A DNA stretch of 64,000 bases from Christiangramia flava JLT2011 (GCF_001951155.1 NZ_CP016359.1:2690001-2754000); one strand, 5' to 3'. Counted from the first letter of the stretch, positions 18,046 to 27,188 are shown. Made by a program: numbers and translations. The notes: a model not told the origin generated them from the letters alone.

Positions 18046-19205
18046 TGATTAATAAAAGAAAAATCTGTGTTGTCATTACCGCCCGGCCTTCTTACAGCAG
18101 GATCAGGTCGGCATTACAGGCAATCGAAGAACACTCTGAACTGGAATTGCAACTGGTAATTGCCGGTTCAGCTTTACTTGACCGATATGGAAATGCTGCA
18201 GATTTTATCAGGAAAGATGGTTTTGAGGCTGCGGCGAAGGTTTATATGGTACTGGAAGGGGAAAATCCTACGACTATGGCTAAAACAACCGGAATTGGAT
18301 TAATGGAGCTTACAAATGTTTTCTATAACCTGCAGCCCGATGCGGTTATTACCATCGCCGATCGTTTTGAAACCATTGCTACTTCAATAGCAGCAGCATA
18401 TCAGAACATTCCTTTAGTACATATTCAGGGTGGCGAAGTTACAGGCAGCATAGACGAGAAAGTAAGACATGCCAATACAAAGCTGGCCGATATTCATCTG
18501 GTTTCTAATGAGGAAGCCAGGGAACGTGTAATCAGGCTGGGGGAAGACCCTGAAATGGTTATAAATACCGGATGCCCATCTATCGACCTGGCGAGTGAGA
18601 TTGAAGATGAAGAAAAACTCAATTTTGACCCACTTGAAAAATACGGCGGAGTCGGGAAAAATATTAACTGGAAAGATGGGTACCTGGTAGTGATGCAACA
18701 CCCCGTTACTTCGGAATATGAAAAAGCCCGGGAGCATATAATGGAAACACTGTATGCGGTGAGAGATTCCGGAATTCCGGCTTTCTGGTTCTGGCCGAAT
18801 GTAGATGCAGGCTCTGATGGTACTTCCAACGGAATTCGAACTTTTAGGGAACAACAGAACCCGGAAAATATTCATTTCTTTAAGAACATGGATTCCCTGG
18901 ATTTTTTAAGGCTGCTGAGGCATTCGAAAATGATCATCGGGAACTCCAGCGCCGGAATCAGGGAATGCAGTTATCTTGGAGTTCCAGCAATAGACATAGG
19001 AAGTCGTCAGCATCGCAGGCTAAAAGCAGAGAATGTTATCCACAGTGGTTATGATCGAAAAGAAATCCTTTCAAAAATCAATGAATTGGCAGAAAGTGGT
19101 TCTTTTGCTTCTTCCACGATTTACGGAAAAGGAGATTCCGGAAAAAGAATAGCCGATATACTCGCAAAAATTGAATTAAGATCGCATAAAAGCATCCAAT
19201 ACTAA
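18045..19205 (+). CDS. neuC: UDP-N-acetylglucosamine 2-epimerase, hydrolysing (NeuC)
   Basis: Converts UDP-GlcNAc (or a UDP-diacetylbacillosamine-type sugar) into the free 2-epimer used by NeuB. TARPSYSR (12-19), HIQGGEVTGSIDEKVRH (126-142) and GNSSAGIRE (299-307) are characteristic of the hydrolysing subgroup and differ from WecB at 10,184. ATG 18045 is chosen; a TTG one codon earlier is the alternative. It overlaps the upstream stop by one base, and one base separates it from the deacetylase gene. With neuB and neuA it completes the core nonulosonate pathway. Confidence 0.92.
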   Translation: MINKRKICVVITARPSYSRIRSALQAIEEHSELELQLVIAGSALLDRYGNAADFIRKDGFEAAAKVYMVLEGENPTTMAKTTGIGLMELTNVFYNLQPDAVITIADRFETIATSIAAAYQNIPLVHIQGGEVTGSIDEKVRHANTKLADIHLVSNEEARERVIRLGEDPEMVINTGCPSIDLASEIEDEEKLNFDPLEKYGGVGKNINWKDGYLVVMQHPVTSEYEKAREHIMETLYAVRDSGIPAFWFWPNVDAGSDGTSNGIRTFREQQNPENIHFFKNMDSLDFLRLLRHSKMIIGNSSAGIRECSYLGVPAIDIGSRQHRRLKAENVIHSGYDRKEILSKINELAESGSFASSTIYGKGDSGKRIADILAKIELRSHKSIQY

Positions 19206-19206
19206 C

Positions 19207-20184
19207 ATGCTGGCAGTCGGTAATTTTCATTATATAAGAAAAGATTTTAAAGCTGCTTATCCAAGCATTTTTGGGGTAACTCCCGGTCAATTCAGAAATC
19301 AGTTAAAGGAGCTTGCAAAATATGGAAAGTTTGTCTCGCAGGAAGATATATTAAATGGAATTCCTAAAGATGAAAAGGCAATCCTGATCAGCTTTGATGA
19401 CGGGCTGAAAGAACAATTCAAGCTGGCGAAGCCCATACTTGATGAAATGAAAATCCCTTTCATCTGTTTTGTAAATACTTCCAATTTCGCCGAGCAAAAA
19501 GTCTCCCTGGTGCATCAAATCCATCTTCTAAGATCAAAAATCGCTCCAGCAGAACTCCAGAAAAAAATTGAAAAGGAATCGACGATTCAGCTCACCGATG
19601 AGGAGAGGAATAAAGCGGTTAACCATTATAATTATGATGAGGGAGAGGTCGCCCGGCTTAAATATCTGCTGAACTTCAGACTTGGCATATCAGAATTAAA
19701 AAAAATCATCAATCCGCTTTTTGAAAAATATTTTGACGAATACGAAACAGCTACTGAACTTTATATGAGAGAAGAACAACTAGCTGAGTTGTGGGAGCAG
19801 GGAAGCCTGGGTTCACATGGTCACCGCCACGATCCCCTGGGAATGCTAAGCCAGAAGCAGGCCAAATATGACCTGGAAAAAAGTCAGGAATTTTTTGTTA
19901 GCCGATTTGGGGAAAAAGCAAAAACCTTCAGTTATCCGTATGGTTCTTTCGATGCCTGTAAAAATCTTTCCATAACTTTAGCTGAAACAGGCTTTGAACT
20001 GGCTTTCAGTATGGAAAGAGCTGTAAACATAGATCCAAAGGAAAATCCTTTCCTGCTGGGGCGTTACGACTGTAATGACCTACCGGGCGGAAAAGCGAAT
20101 ATCTTTCAGAAGGAAAATCTTTTTGAGAATCCCGAATACTCTAAATGGCATCTATATGAAAACGGTACTTCTAACCAGCAATAG
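19207..20184 (+). CDS. Polysaccharide deacetylase family protein (CE4/NodB-like)
   Basis: Predicted metal-dependent N-deacetylase. ISFDDGLKEQ (61-70) holds the catalytic/metal aspartates, GSHGHRHDPL (202-211) the two metal histidines, and FSYPYGSFD (241-249) the following conserved strand. The gap between the first two motifs is longer than in classic NodB domains because of a helical insert at about 110-195. No signal peptide is visible, so it should act in the cytoplasm, unlike peptidoglycan deacetylases. Lying between neuC and a formyltransferase that overlaps its last 29 bases, it may expose an amine for formylation. Confidence 0.83.
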   Translation: MLAVGNFHYIRKDFKAAYPSIFGVTPGQFRNQLKELAKYGKFVSQEDILNGIPKDEKAILISFDDGLKEQFKLAKPILDEMKIPFICFVNTSNFAEQKVSLVHQIHLLRSKIAPAELQKKIEKESTIQLTDEERNKAVNHYNYDEGEVARLKYLLNFRLGISELKKIINPLFEKYFDEYETATELYMREEQLAELWEQGSLGSHGHRHDPLGMLSQKQAKYDLEKSQEFFVSRFGEKAKTFSYPYGSFDACKNLSITLAETGFELAFSMERAVNIDPKENPFLLGRYDCNDLPGGKANIFQKENLFENPEYSKWHLYENGTSNQQ

Positions 20185-20953
20185 TTACAGGCATAAGTAC
20201 ATGGCAAGATGTCTGGAGGAACAGACCCATTTACAGCTTATCATTACAGAAGAAAAGTCCCATAAAATTTCAGATACATCAGCTTTAAACGAGGAAGATG
20301 CTGCCTTTCAAGAAGCACATTTTCAAAGGAGGGAAAATTCGGAAATCGAGTTCTTCGGAAAAGAAGGTTTCCCCTCAAAGATTTTGCAACTGAAGGTTTC
20401 CCATGGAGAGATCAACTCAGAGCTGACATTAAAAATCTTAAAGGATCTTTCTCCCGGTTATATTATCCTTTTTGGCGTTTCCATTATTAAAGCCGATTTG
20501 CTACAGACCTTTCGGAATCGTTTCATCAACCTTCATCTCGGGCTTTCACCCTGGTATAAGGGTTCAGCCACGAATCTTTTTCCGCTAATAGACGGAAGAC
20601 CTGAATTTGTTGGAGCTACTATTCACCTGGCAAGCGAAGAAGTTGATGCCGGAAGAATTCTGCACCAATTAAGGCCGAGATTGGAAGAGAAGGATGATTT
20701 ACATGAGATAGGAAACAAAGTAATCAGGCAGGCGGGAGAAATATTGCCAAAAGTACTTGAAAAGTACCAATCGGGAAAAATAAAATTGGTCAGAAAGGAA
20801 AATTCCGGAAAAATTTGTAGAATTATCGATCTGACAACGGAAAAGCTTAGGAAAGCCTATCAAAATATTGAAGGAGGCATGATAGCGGATTATTTGAAAA
20901 ATAAAGAAAAGATCGATGCCGAATTTCCTATTATCTCAAATCTAAACGAATGA
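20156..20953 (+). CDS. Formyltransferase family protein (sugar N-formyltransferase-like)
   Basis: A 265-residue protein with the folate-dependent formyltransferase fold. NLHLGLSPWYKGSATN (125-140) and GATIHLASEEVDAGRIL (153-169) give the catalytic Asn125, His127 and Asp164. ATG 20156 is chosen since the fold begins there with MKTVLLTSN; a longer frame from 20075 would run 110 bases into the deacetylase. It lacks the C-terminal tRNA-binding domain of methionyl-tRNA formyltransferase, so a sugar amine is the likely acceptor. Its last four bases overlap neuA, tying it to nonulosonate activation. Confidence 0.8.
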   Translation: MKTVLLTSNSYRHKYMARCLEEQTHLQLIITEEKSHKISDTSALNEEDAAFQEAHFQRRENSEIEFFGKEGFPSKILQLKVSHGEINSELTLKILKDLSPGYIILFGVSIIKADLLQTFRNRFINLHLGLSPWYKGSATNLFPLIDGRPEFVGATIHLASEEVDAGRILHQLRPRLEEKDDLHEIGNKVIRQAGEILPKVLEKYQSGKIKLVRKENSGKICRIIDLTTEKLRKAYQNIEGGMIADYLKNKEKIDAEFPIISNLNE

Positions 20954-21633
20954 AAGTACTCGGACTCATCACTGCAAGGGGAGGAAGCAAAGGAATTCCA
21001 GGAAAGAATATCAAGGAACTCCATGGAAAGCCGCTGATAGCCTATACCATTGCTTCGGGAAAAGAGGCAAAATTGCTTTCCCGACTGGTATTGAGTTCAG
21101 ACGATGAAAGTATTATAGAAATAGCCAAGTCAGAAGGAGCAGAGGTACCATTTAAAAGACCGGATGAATTAGCAAATGATGATACTCCCAGTCTGGCCGT
21201 AATTAGACACACACTGGAATTCTTTATGGCTAATGGTGAAGATTTTGATGCGGTCTGCCTGCTTCAGCCCACCACGCCCTTTCGAAAAAACGACCTTATT
21301 GATGAAGCGATTCAAAAATTAGATATGGGAGGTTTTGATTCTGTGATCAGTGTACGGGAAATTCCTGCAGATTTTAACCCACACTGGGCCTTTGAAGAAA
21401 AAGCAGGACATTTGAAGATCGCGACGGGTGAAAGTACACCTATTTCTCGAAGGCAGGACTTACCTAAGGCCTATCACCGTGATGGAGCAGTGTATGTTAC
21501 CCGTAGTGAAGTTATTTTACAAGGTTCATTACTCGGAGATAAAATAGGTTTTGTGGAAACTACCAGGGATGCCTATGTGAATATCGATACACCTGAGGAC
21601 TGGGAAAAGGCTGAAAAGATGCTAAAACCTTAA
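20950..21633 (+). CDS. neuA: CMP-nonulosonic acid synthetase (NeuA-type cytidylyltransferase)
   Basis: Activates a nonulosonic acid with CTP to the CMP-sugar donor. ARGGSKGIPGKN (9-20) binds the nucleotide, RPDELANDDTP (70-80) contacts the sugar, and LLQPTTPFR (104-112) is the conserved core strand. At 227 residues it is the short form without an esterase domain. The ATG overlaps the formyltransferase by four bases and the gene ends two bases before the amidotransferase, so the modification and activation steps are made together. Sequence alone does not separate neuraminic from legionaminic-type substrates. Confidence 0.92.
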   Translation: MKVLGLITARGGSKGIPGKNIKELHGKPLIAYTIASGKEAKLLSRLVLSSDDESIIEIAKSEGAEVPFKRPDELANDDTPSLAVIRHTLEFFMANGEDFDAVCLLQPTTPFRKNDLIDEAIQKLDMGGFDSVISVREIPADFNPHWAFEEKAGHLKIATGESTPISRRQDLPKAYHRDGAVYVTRSEVILQGSLLGDKIGFVETTRDAYVNIDTPEDWEKAEKMLKP

Positions 21634-21635
21634 CT

Positions 21636-23345
21636 ATGTGTGGGATCGCGGGAATAATAGGTAGCAGATACAATATAGAGGATCTCAGGAAAATGCTTAA
21701 AAGTATCAGGCACCGGGGGCCAGATGCTTCCGGGATATATCATAACGGGAAGTGTCTTTTGGGGCATAACCGGCTTTCGATCATTGATCTTTCCAAGGAA
21801 GCAAATCAACCATTCAGCGATACCAGCGGCAGATATCAGCTAATTTTTAATGGGGAAATTTATAATTATAAAGAATTAAAAGCTGAGATCGGCGGCAGGT
21901 ACGATTTTAAAACCAGTTCTGATACCGAAGTTCTGCTGGCAACCTATATCGTCTTCGGAAAAGACTGCCTAGAAAAGCTGAACGGAATGTTTGCTTTCGC
22001 CATTTGGGATAAAGAAAAAAAAGAATTGTTTGCTGCCAGAGACCGGTTCGGGGTGAAGCCCTTCTATTATCACCAGGCGGGAAAAAAGCTGATTTTCGCC
22101 AGTGAAATAAAAGCTATTCATAAAGTAGCTAAAAAACTTCCTGATGAAAAAACCTGGGCAAACTATTTCTGTTATGGTAGTTACGGAAGCCGGGATACAA
22201 CCTTTTATAAGGATATTTTTCAACTACCGGCAGGGTATTTTCTGGAATATAAGTCGGGAAAAATTCAAAAATATCAATGGTATAATTTTGAAGAACGAAT
22301 AAAAGAAAGGTCATCTGATTACGGCTCAGAGTCGGAGGTTAAAAGAAAATATCTAGAATTACTTGAAGACTCCATAAAACTACGATTTAGAGCTGATGTT
22401 GAAGTTGGCTTTAACCTGAGCGGGGGAGTGGACAGTTCCCTTTTGTTGGCACTGGTGAATCATTTGCACCCAAACCATAATATCAAGGCCTATACCTTTT
22501 ATACAGGGGATAAGCGATATGATGAATTGCCCTGGGTGGAAAAGATGATCCAAAAAACAGGGAACCCACTTGAAAAGATAAAATTGAGTTTAGAAGAGGT
22601 TCCTGAATTATCACACACAACAACTATTTTCCAGGATGAGCCTTTCGGCGGGATACCCACCCTGGCCTATTCCAAAATATTTAAAAAAGCTTCTGAGCAG
22701 GTTATCAAAGTTTTACTTGACGGGCAAGGAATGGATGAACAATGGGCAGGATATGACTATTACAGCCATACCAATAATACACTAATTCAGGGAAGCAAAA
22801 ATGAATCTCCTTTCCGCCTTAATGTATTGAGTCAAGATTTTAAAAGACTGTCGGAAAAACCCCAATATCCTACACCATTTTCTTCAGGAATTCAGAACAA
22901 ACAATACCGGGATATTTTTTATACGAAGCTTCCAAGAGCACTGCGTTTTAACGACCGGATATCGATGGCCTATTCCACAGAACTGAGAGAACCTTTCCTG
23001 GATTACCGACTGGTGGAGCTGGCTTTTTCCCTGCCCGACAGCATGAAAATAAAAGGTAATGTGCATAAACATCTTTTACGGGAGCTGGTGAAAGATTATG
23101 TGCCTTTCGAGATCGCGGAAGCACCTAAAAGAGCTTTGCAGACCCCGCAGCGCGAGTGGCTGGGAAATGAACTCAGGATTTTTGTTGACCAGCAAATAGA
23201 GAAACTACTTAATTCTGAATTTTCCGAGTGGTTTGATGCCAAGGTTCTTAGGACGGAATGGGAAGCTTATAAGAACGGAAAACAGGAGAATAGTTTTTAT
23301 ATCTGGCAGTGGGTTAATTGTAGTTTAGTGGTTAGTGGTGAATAG
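21636..23345 (+). CDS. asnB: Glutamine-dependent asparagine synthetase-like amidotransferase
   Basis: A full-length AsnB-type enzyme of 569 residues. The Cys2 nucleophile is present (MCGIAG), RHRGPDAS (25-32) and the FNGEIYN segment complete the glutaminase half, and LSGGVDSS (261-268) is the ATP pyrophosphatase loop. In polysaccharide loci such enzymes often amidate a sugar carboxylate rather than make asparagine. The position right after neuA makes the nonulosonate carboxyl or another uronate a plausible target, by inference. The last codons (VVSGE) are already part of the heptamer repeat array, so the native C-terminus may have been altered. Confidence 0.85.
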   Translation: MCGIAGIIGSRYNIEDLRKMLKSIRHRGPDASGIYHNGKCLLGHNRLSIIDLSKEANQPFSDTSGRYQLIFNGEIYNYKELKAEIGGRYDFKTSSDTEVLLATYIVFGKDCLEKLNGMFAFAIWDKEKKELFAARDRFGVKPFYYHQAGKKLIFASEIKAIHKVAKKLPDEKTWANYFCYGSYGSRDTTFYKDIFQLPAGYFLEYKSGKIQKYQWYNFEERIKERSSDYGSESEVKRKYLELLEDSIKLRFRADVEVGFNLSGGVDSSLLLALVNHLHPNHNIKAYTFYTGDKRYDELPWVEKMIQKTGNPLEKIKLSLEEVPELSHTTTIFQDEPFGGIPTLAYSKIFKKASEQVIKVLLDGQGMDEQWAGYDYYSHTNNTLIQGSKNESPFRLNVLSQDFKRLSEKPQYPTPFSSGIQNKQYRDIFYTKLPRALRFNDRISMAYSTELREPFLDYRLVELAFSLPDSMKIKGNVHKHLLRELVKDYVPFEIAEAPKRALQTPQREWLGNELRIFVDQQIEKLLNSEFSEWFDAKVLRTEWEAYKNGKQENSFYIWQWVNCSLVVSGE

Positions 23346-23428
23346 TGAGAAGTGAATAGTGAGTAGTGAGTAGTGAGTAGTGAGTAGTGAGTGGTGAATA
23401 GTGAATAGTGAGTAGTGATTAGTGAGTT
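23338..23428 (+). repeat. Tandem heptamer array, GTGARTA x13
   Basis: Thirteen consecutive 7-base units, mostly GTGAGTA or GTGAATA with a few single changes, running from inside the last codons of the amidotransferase gene into the intergenic region. The asnB stop (TAG 23343-23345) lies within units one and two. A related array lies at 27308-27342. Confidence 0.9.
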
Positions 23429-23817
23429 GTGTTGAGTGTTTTTAATTCAGAGTTTGTTCCTTCGACTCCGTTCAGGGTGACAGGTGTATGGTTTAATAAG
23501 ATTAGCCTTCATGCAACCAGATTTTACTTGACCTATTTATTATAAGTTTTTCTTTATTTAAAGGAGAGTCGAAATAAGCGTGTCTTGCGTAAATTTAGTT
23601 TGAGGAGTCGTTTGGAAAGCTAAATTTTCTCCAGGGTACTTAGGTATTACTCAGGACAGGCGTTAAAAATTCTTGACGCTGGTAACGCATTATACTTGCA
23701 AAAAAGAAAGGTTCTATGACGGTCTTAGCCTGACGAGAAAATTCGGGATTGGCTTATGGTGTAAGCTCTTTAAGTTCTCTAAATTTTTATCTTAGCCCAA
23801 ATAATCATGTAATTACC
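23429..23817. other. Intergenic region with repeat-like remnants
   Basis: No convincing gene. It contains CCTTCGACTCCGTTCAGGG (23459-23477), which resembles a short dispersed intergenic element common in Flavobacteriia, an inverted GCGTTA..TAACGC pair near 23662-23690, and a TATCTTAG box at about 23789 that is one base off the TAnnTTTG consensus and could serve the next gene. Much of the stretch has stops in all frames. Confidence 0.5.
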
Positions 23818-25206
23818 TTGGAGCAGAAAAAAGTCCTTGCTATCATTCCCGATGGCGTTAGCCTTCGGAATTTTCTATTCACCGATTTTCCAAAGAAAGC
23901 AAAACAAGCAGGATTGGAGATCGTGTACTGGAATGCAACCCCTTATAATATTAAAGCTGACGGCGAAAAGGAAATAAAATTAAGGCCAAAGCCAAGGGCG
24001 ATCACCGATGTATACAAAAGGGCCAAGATCATTTCAGAGCTCAATCATTTTCGTGATAAATTCAATGATGCGGTTTACGAAAAATATAAGTTTCCCGCAT
24101 CTACCGAGGGCTGGAAGAACAAGCTTAAAAATCTTATTGTTTCCCGTTTAAGTGATACCTACACCGGGGAAAAAGGATTGAGGGTGCTGCGAGAGAGGAT
24201 GCAAAATTCCGAAAGGAAATCAGCCTATTATAAGGAATGTATAAAAGTACTGAAGAGGGAAAAGCCAGACCTGGTATTTTGTGCCAACCAGCGACCTGTA
24301 AACGCGATAGCACCAGTTAGGGCAGCAAAGGATCTGGGGATTACTACAGCGGGCTTTATTTTCTCCTGGGATAATCTGCCGAAGGCGACCAAGGTAATCG
24401 AAACCGACTTTTACTTTGTATGGAGCGATCATATGAAGAACGAATTGCTAAGGTATTATCCTTACCTAAAGGAAGAGCAGGTGAAAATTACCGGTACCCC
24501 CCAATTTGAGATCCATTGTAAAGAGGAGGTCCTACTCGAAAAGGAAGTATTTTTCAAGAAGTATGGACTGGATACCGAAAAAGAATACCTGTGTTTTTCA
24601 GGAGATGATTTGACTACCTCTCCGCATGATGAAGTTTTTTTAAGAGACGTGGCAGAAGCAGTTCGAAATCTGAATAGAAAAGGAGAAAATCTTGGGATCA
24701 TATTCAGAAGGTGTCCGGTAGATTTTTCAAGTCGGTATGATAAAGTATTAAAGGAATATTTAGATGAAATTACGGCAATTGATCCCGAATGGAGCGGAGG
24801 CCATAACAGCTGGGATGCGGTGATGCCCACCAGGGAAGATATGATCCTGCAAACGAATATCATCGAACACAGTTTCATGGTCATCAATATCGCCTCGTCT
24901 ATGGTTTTTGATTTTGCCGCGCGGAAGAAGCCCTGTGCCTATATTAATTATGTTCCTGAAGTTAATAACTTAAAAAAAGATGTTCGTGAGATCTATGATT
25001 ATATACATTTCAGGTCTATGGAAAATAGAGCATCGGTTTATTGGATCAATTCCAAAACAGGTATAATTGAAGCCATTCAGCATATATTTAAAGGAGAAAC
25101 CAAAGTTGTTCTTCAAAATACGCTACAGTGGTTTAATATTATAAATCTTAATCTTTGCGAAAAAGCTTCGGAGCAAATTTGCGATAAAATAAAATCTCTC
25201 AGATGA
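23818..25206 (+). CDS. Putative GT-B glycosyltransferase or glycerophosphotransferase-like protein
   Basis: A 462-residue protein from TTG 23818, chosen because the first strand (KKVLAIIPDG) starts right there; an open frame extends upstream to 23749 but its extra residues look non-coding. Segments VLKREKPDLVFCANQRPVNA, GFIFSWDNLPK and the C-terminal IASSMVFDFAARKKPCAYIN resemble GT-B folds that bind a nucleotide near a final SSM..E/D-x-x pattern, as in CDP-glycerol-type and LPS glycosyltransferases. I cannot name the family. The last four bases overlap the sulfotransferase start. Confidence 0.6.
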   Translation: MEQKKVLAIIPDGVSLRNFLFTDFPKKAKQAGLEIVYWNATPYNIKADGEKEIKLRPKPRAITDVYKRAKIISELNHFRDKFNDAVYEKYKFPASTEGWKNKLKNLIVSRLSDTYTGEKGLRVLRERMQNSERKSAYYKECIKVLKREKPDLVFCANQRPVNAIAPVRAAKDLGITTAGFIFSWDNLPKATKVIETDFYFVWSDHMKNELLRYYPYLKEEQVKITGTPQFEIHCKEEVLLEKEVFFKKYGLDTEKEYLCFSGDDLTTSPHDEVFLRDVAEAVRNLNRKGENLGIIFRRCPVDFSSRYDKVLKEYLDEITAIDPEWSGGHNSWDAVMPTREDMILQTNIIEHSFMVINIASSMVFDFAARKKPCAYINYVPEVNNLKKDVREIYDYIHFRSMENRASVYWINSKTGIIEAIQHIFKGETKVVLQNTLQWFNIINLNLCEKASEQICDKIKSLR

Positions 25207-26012
25207 GAAAGCAGGAAGAACAAAAAATTATTTTTCTAAATTCTTATTTACCAAGGACAGGACATAATTTTGTATCAGAAGCCTTAAAAGTTTTTACCGG
25301 GCATCAGGTTTTGATTCACAATAAAAGTGAAACCAGATTATCCACTATACTTAGAGAGTTCTTTAGTATCTATGACAAACAGGTTTTTTTTGAAACAGAT
25401 AAAAAGTTTCTGGAGCATTTATTTATAAAGGATCTGAGAGAACGTATTCTTGAAAAGTCTAATTCAGAATATGTGATGATCAAAAACACTTCTTTTTTAG
25501 GTGTAGATCAGTTATCCCGTATATTTCCTAACGATATACATATAATTCTTTTAAGGGATCCTGCAAGCGTTTTTAATTCATTGCTCAAGGGAATGCGGTT
25601 TAACAAAAAAGGATTGAGGGATAAGGTCAAGAAAATGGGGGTCTTATTGGGGGTCTATCCTTTTTACTATAGTAGGAAACTCAGTAATTATGTTTTGGAA
25701 AATTTACCTGATTTAGAAGATAAAATAGTATTACGATATGAAGATCTGGTAGAGTTGAAAAAAAGTAATCTGGAAGAGTTGAAAGACCTTTTCGGATGCG
25801 ACAAGGAAATTAATGATATCAAAAAAGAAATTAGCTCCATCGAGGTAATCAACTCCTCTTTTACAGAAGAAACCGGCGCTAGTCATATCTGGGAACAAAA
25901 ACCTAAGACTAAAGCTTTCGATCCGGTTAAGAGAAAAGGCCATCCGTATTTAACCCGAGTGGGTGTTAAGCTCGGGAGTAGAAAATTGCGCAAAAAATTT
26001 AACTACATATAG
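25203..26012 (+). CDS. Sulfotransferase family protein (third in the locus)
   Basis: A 269-residue P-loop protein. LPRTGHNFVSEAL (16-28) aligns with the PAPS loop, with Arg-Thr-Gly in place of the common K/R-S/T-G, and LLRDPASVFNSL (116-127) is a clear 3'-phosphate-binding segment. Residues around the loop differ from both other sulfotransferases, and it ends in a basic tail. It is coupled to the preceding transferase gene by a four-base overlap and followed three bases later by a GT4 gene. Acceptor unknown; a related P-loop kinase-like role is less likely given the RDP motif. Confidence 0.75.
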   Translation: MRKQEEQKIIFLNSYLPRTGHNFVSEALKVFTGHQVLIHNKSETRLSTILREFFSIYDKQVFFETDKKFLEHLFIKDLRERILEKSNSEYVMIKNTSFLGVDQLSRIFPNDIHIILLRDPASVFNSLLKGMRFNKKGLRDKVKKMGVLLGVYPFYYSRKLSNYVLENLPDLEDKIVLRYEDLVELKKSNLEELKDLFGCDKEINDIKKEISSIEVINSSFTEETGASHIWEQKPKTKAFDPVKRKGHPYLTRVGVKLGSRKLRKKFNYI

Positions 26013-26015
26013 CCT

Positions 26016-27188
26016 ATGCATATAGCTTATCTCACCCCTGAATATCCTAATCAATTTTGTACGGCTTCCGGCGGACTGGGAACCAGCATTCAGAATATGG
26101 CTGAGGCTTTGGTTGCAAAAGGTGTGCAGGTGAGCATTATTCTATACGGGCAGGAGATCGAAAAGCATCTAAGAGAAAATGATATTCAGTTTTATTTTAT
26201 CCAACAACAGAAATACAAGGTCACAGGCTGGTACCTGTATCGAAAATATCTTGAAAGGCGGATCGGTGAAATCGTCAAAAATAATCAAATCGATTTGATC
26301 GAAGCTCCAGACTGGACAGGAATTACCGCGTTTATGAAACTGGATATACCCCTGGTGATCCGCATGAATGGTACCGATGCTTACTTCTGTGCCCTGGAAA
26401 ACCGCAAGCAAAAATTCAAAAACCGGTTCTTTGAGCGAGATGCTATGAAAAGAGCTGATAGTATTCTGGCTGTAAGTGATTATACGGGTAGAAAAACCAT
26501 GGAAATTTTTAATCTCGAGCGAAACTATGAGGTCATTCCAAATAGTATTTCCATAGAAAATTTTAAACCGCCAGAAAACAGGTCTGATTCCAACCGAATC
26601 CTTTATTTCGGAACGCTTATACGTAAAAAAGGCGTTCTCGAACTGGCAGCGATCTTTAATGACGTAGTAGAGCAGCAGAAAGAGGCGAAACTCATATTCG
26701 CGGGAAGAGATGTTGTAGATGTTTTTGAGCGGGTATCAACGCTAGAACTATTTAAACAAAAGCTCTCTAAAGAAGCGGCCAAGAGGTTTGAGTATGTTGG
26801 ATCACTGGATTATGCGATGGTGCGAAAAGAAATCGAAAAGGCAAGCGTGGTAGTGCTACCAAGCTTTGCCGAAGCGCTGCCCATGACCTGGCTGGAGGCC
26901 ATGGCTATGGAGAAAGCGCTGGTTACTTCTGATATTGGATGGGCTCCGGAGGTGATGGTCAACGGCGAGACCGGATTTACCGTAGACCCTAAAAATCATC
27001 ATTTATACGCGGAAAAGATCTTGCAACTATTAACAGATAATAAACTATCTGAGAAAATGGGAAAAGCAGCGAGGAAAAGAGTCATTGAGAAATTCTCAAC
27101 GGAAGTGGTAGTGGAGAAGAATATTAAGTTTTATCGAAAAGTTATAAGCGGTAAGTTAGAGTTCAGAGTTCAGAGTTCAGAGGTTTGA
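26016..27188 (+). CDS. Family 4 glycosyltransferase
   Basis: A 390-residue GT-B retaining enzyme. The N-domain glycine loop is SGGLGTS (18-24), HH-type acceptor residues are replaced by EAPDWTG (97-103), and the C-domain opens with RILYFGTLIRKKG (194-206). The donor motif EALPMTWLE (286-294) has the E-x7-E spacing. The final residues (FRVQSSEV) are encoded by an AGAGTTC heptamer array, so the native C-terminus has probably been replaced or extended by repeat sequence; this should not affect catalysis. Confidence 0.9.
   Translation: MHIAYLTPEYPNQFCTASGGLGTSIQNMAEALVAKGVQVSIILYGQEIEKHLRENDIQFYFIQQQKYKVTGWYLYRKYLERRIGEIVKNNQIDLIEAPDWTGITAFMKLDIPLVIRMNGTDAYFCALENRKQKFKNRFFERDAMKRADSILAVSDYTGRKTMEIFNLERNYEVIPNSISIENFKPPENRSDSNRILYFGTLIRKKGVLELAAIFNDVVEQQKEAKLIFAGRDVVDVFERVSTLELFKQKLSKEAAKRFEYVGSLDYAMVRKEIEKASVVVLPSFAEALPMTWLEAMAMEKALVTSDIGWAPEVMVNGETGFTVDPKNHHLYAEKILQLLTDNKLSEKMGKAARKRVIEKFSTEVVVEKNIKFYRKVISGKLEFRVQSSEV
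27158..27182 (+). repeat. Heptamer array AGAGTTC x3.6 in a gene 3' end
   Basis: Three full AGAGTTC units plus four bases, encoding the last residues of the GT4 protein. A different heptamer (GTGAATG) follows at 27308. Confidence 0.85.

Noticed and set aside
18414..18875. Antisense frames of 111-153 codons inside neuC
   Set aside because: The sense strand encodes conserved NeuC motifs; the antisense frames have no domain signature.
23338..23748. Insertion sequence or transposase remnant
   Set aside because: No terminal inverted repeats, target duplications or transposase-like codons; only heptamers and short dispersed motifs.
23749..23817. N-terminal extension of the GT-B protein from TTG 23749
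   Set aside because: The 23 extra residues are low in complexity and lie in a repeat-rich intergenic region; the first fold strand begins right after TTG 23818.
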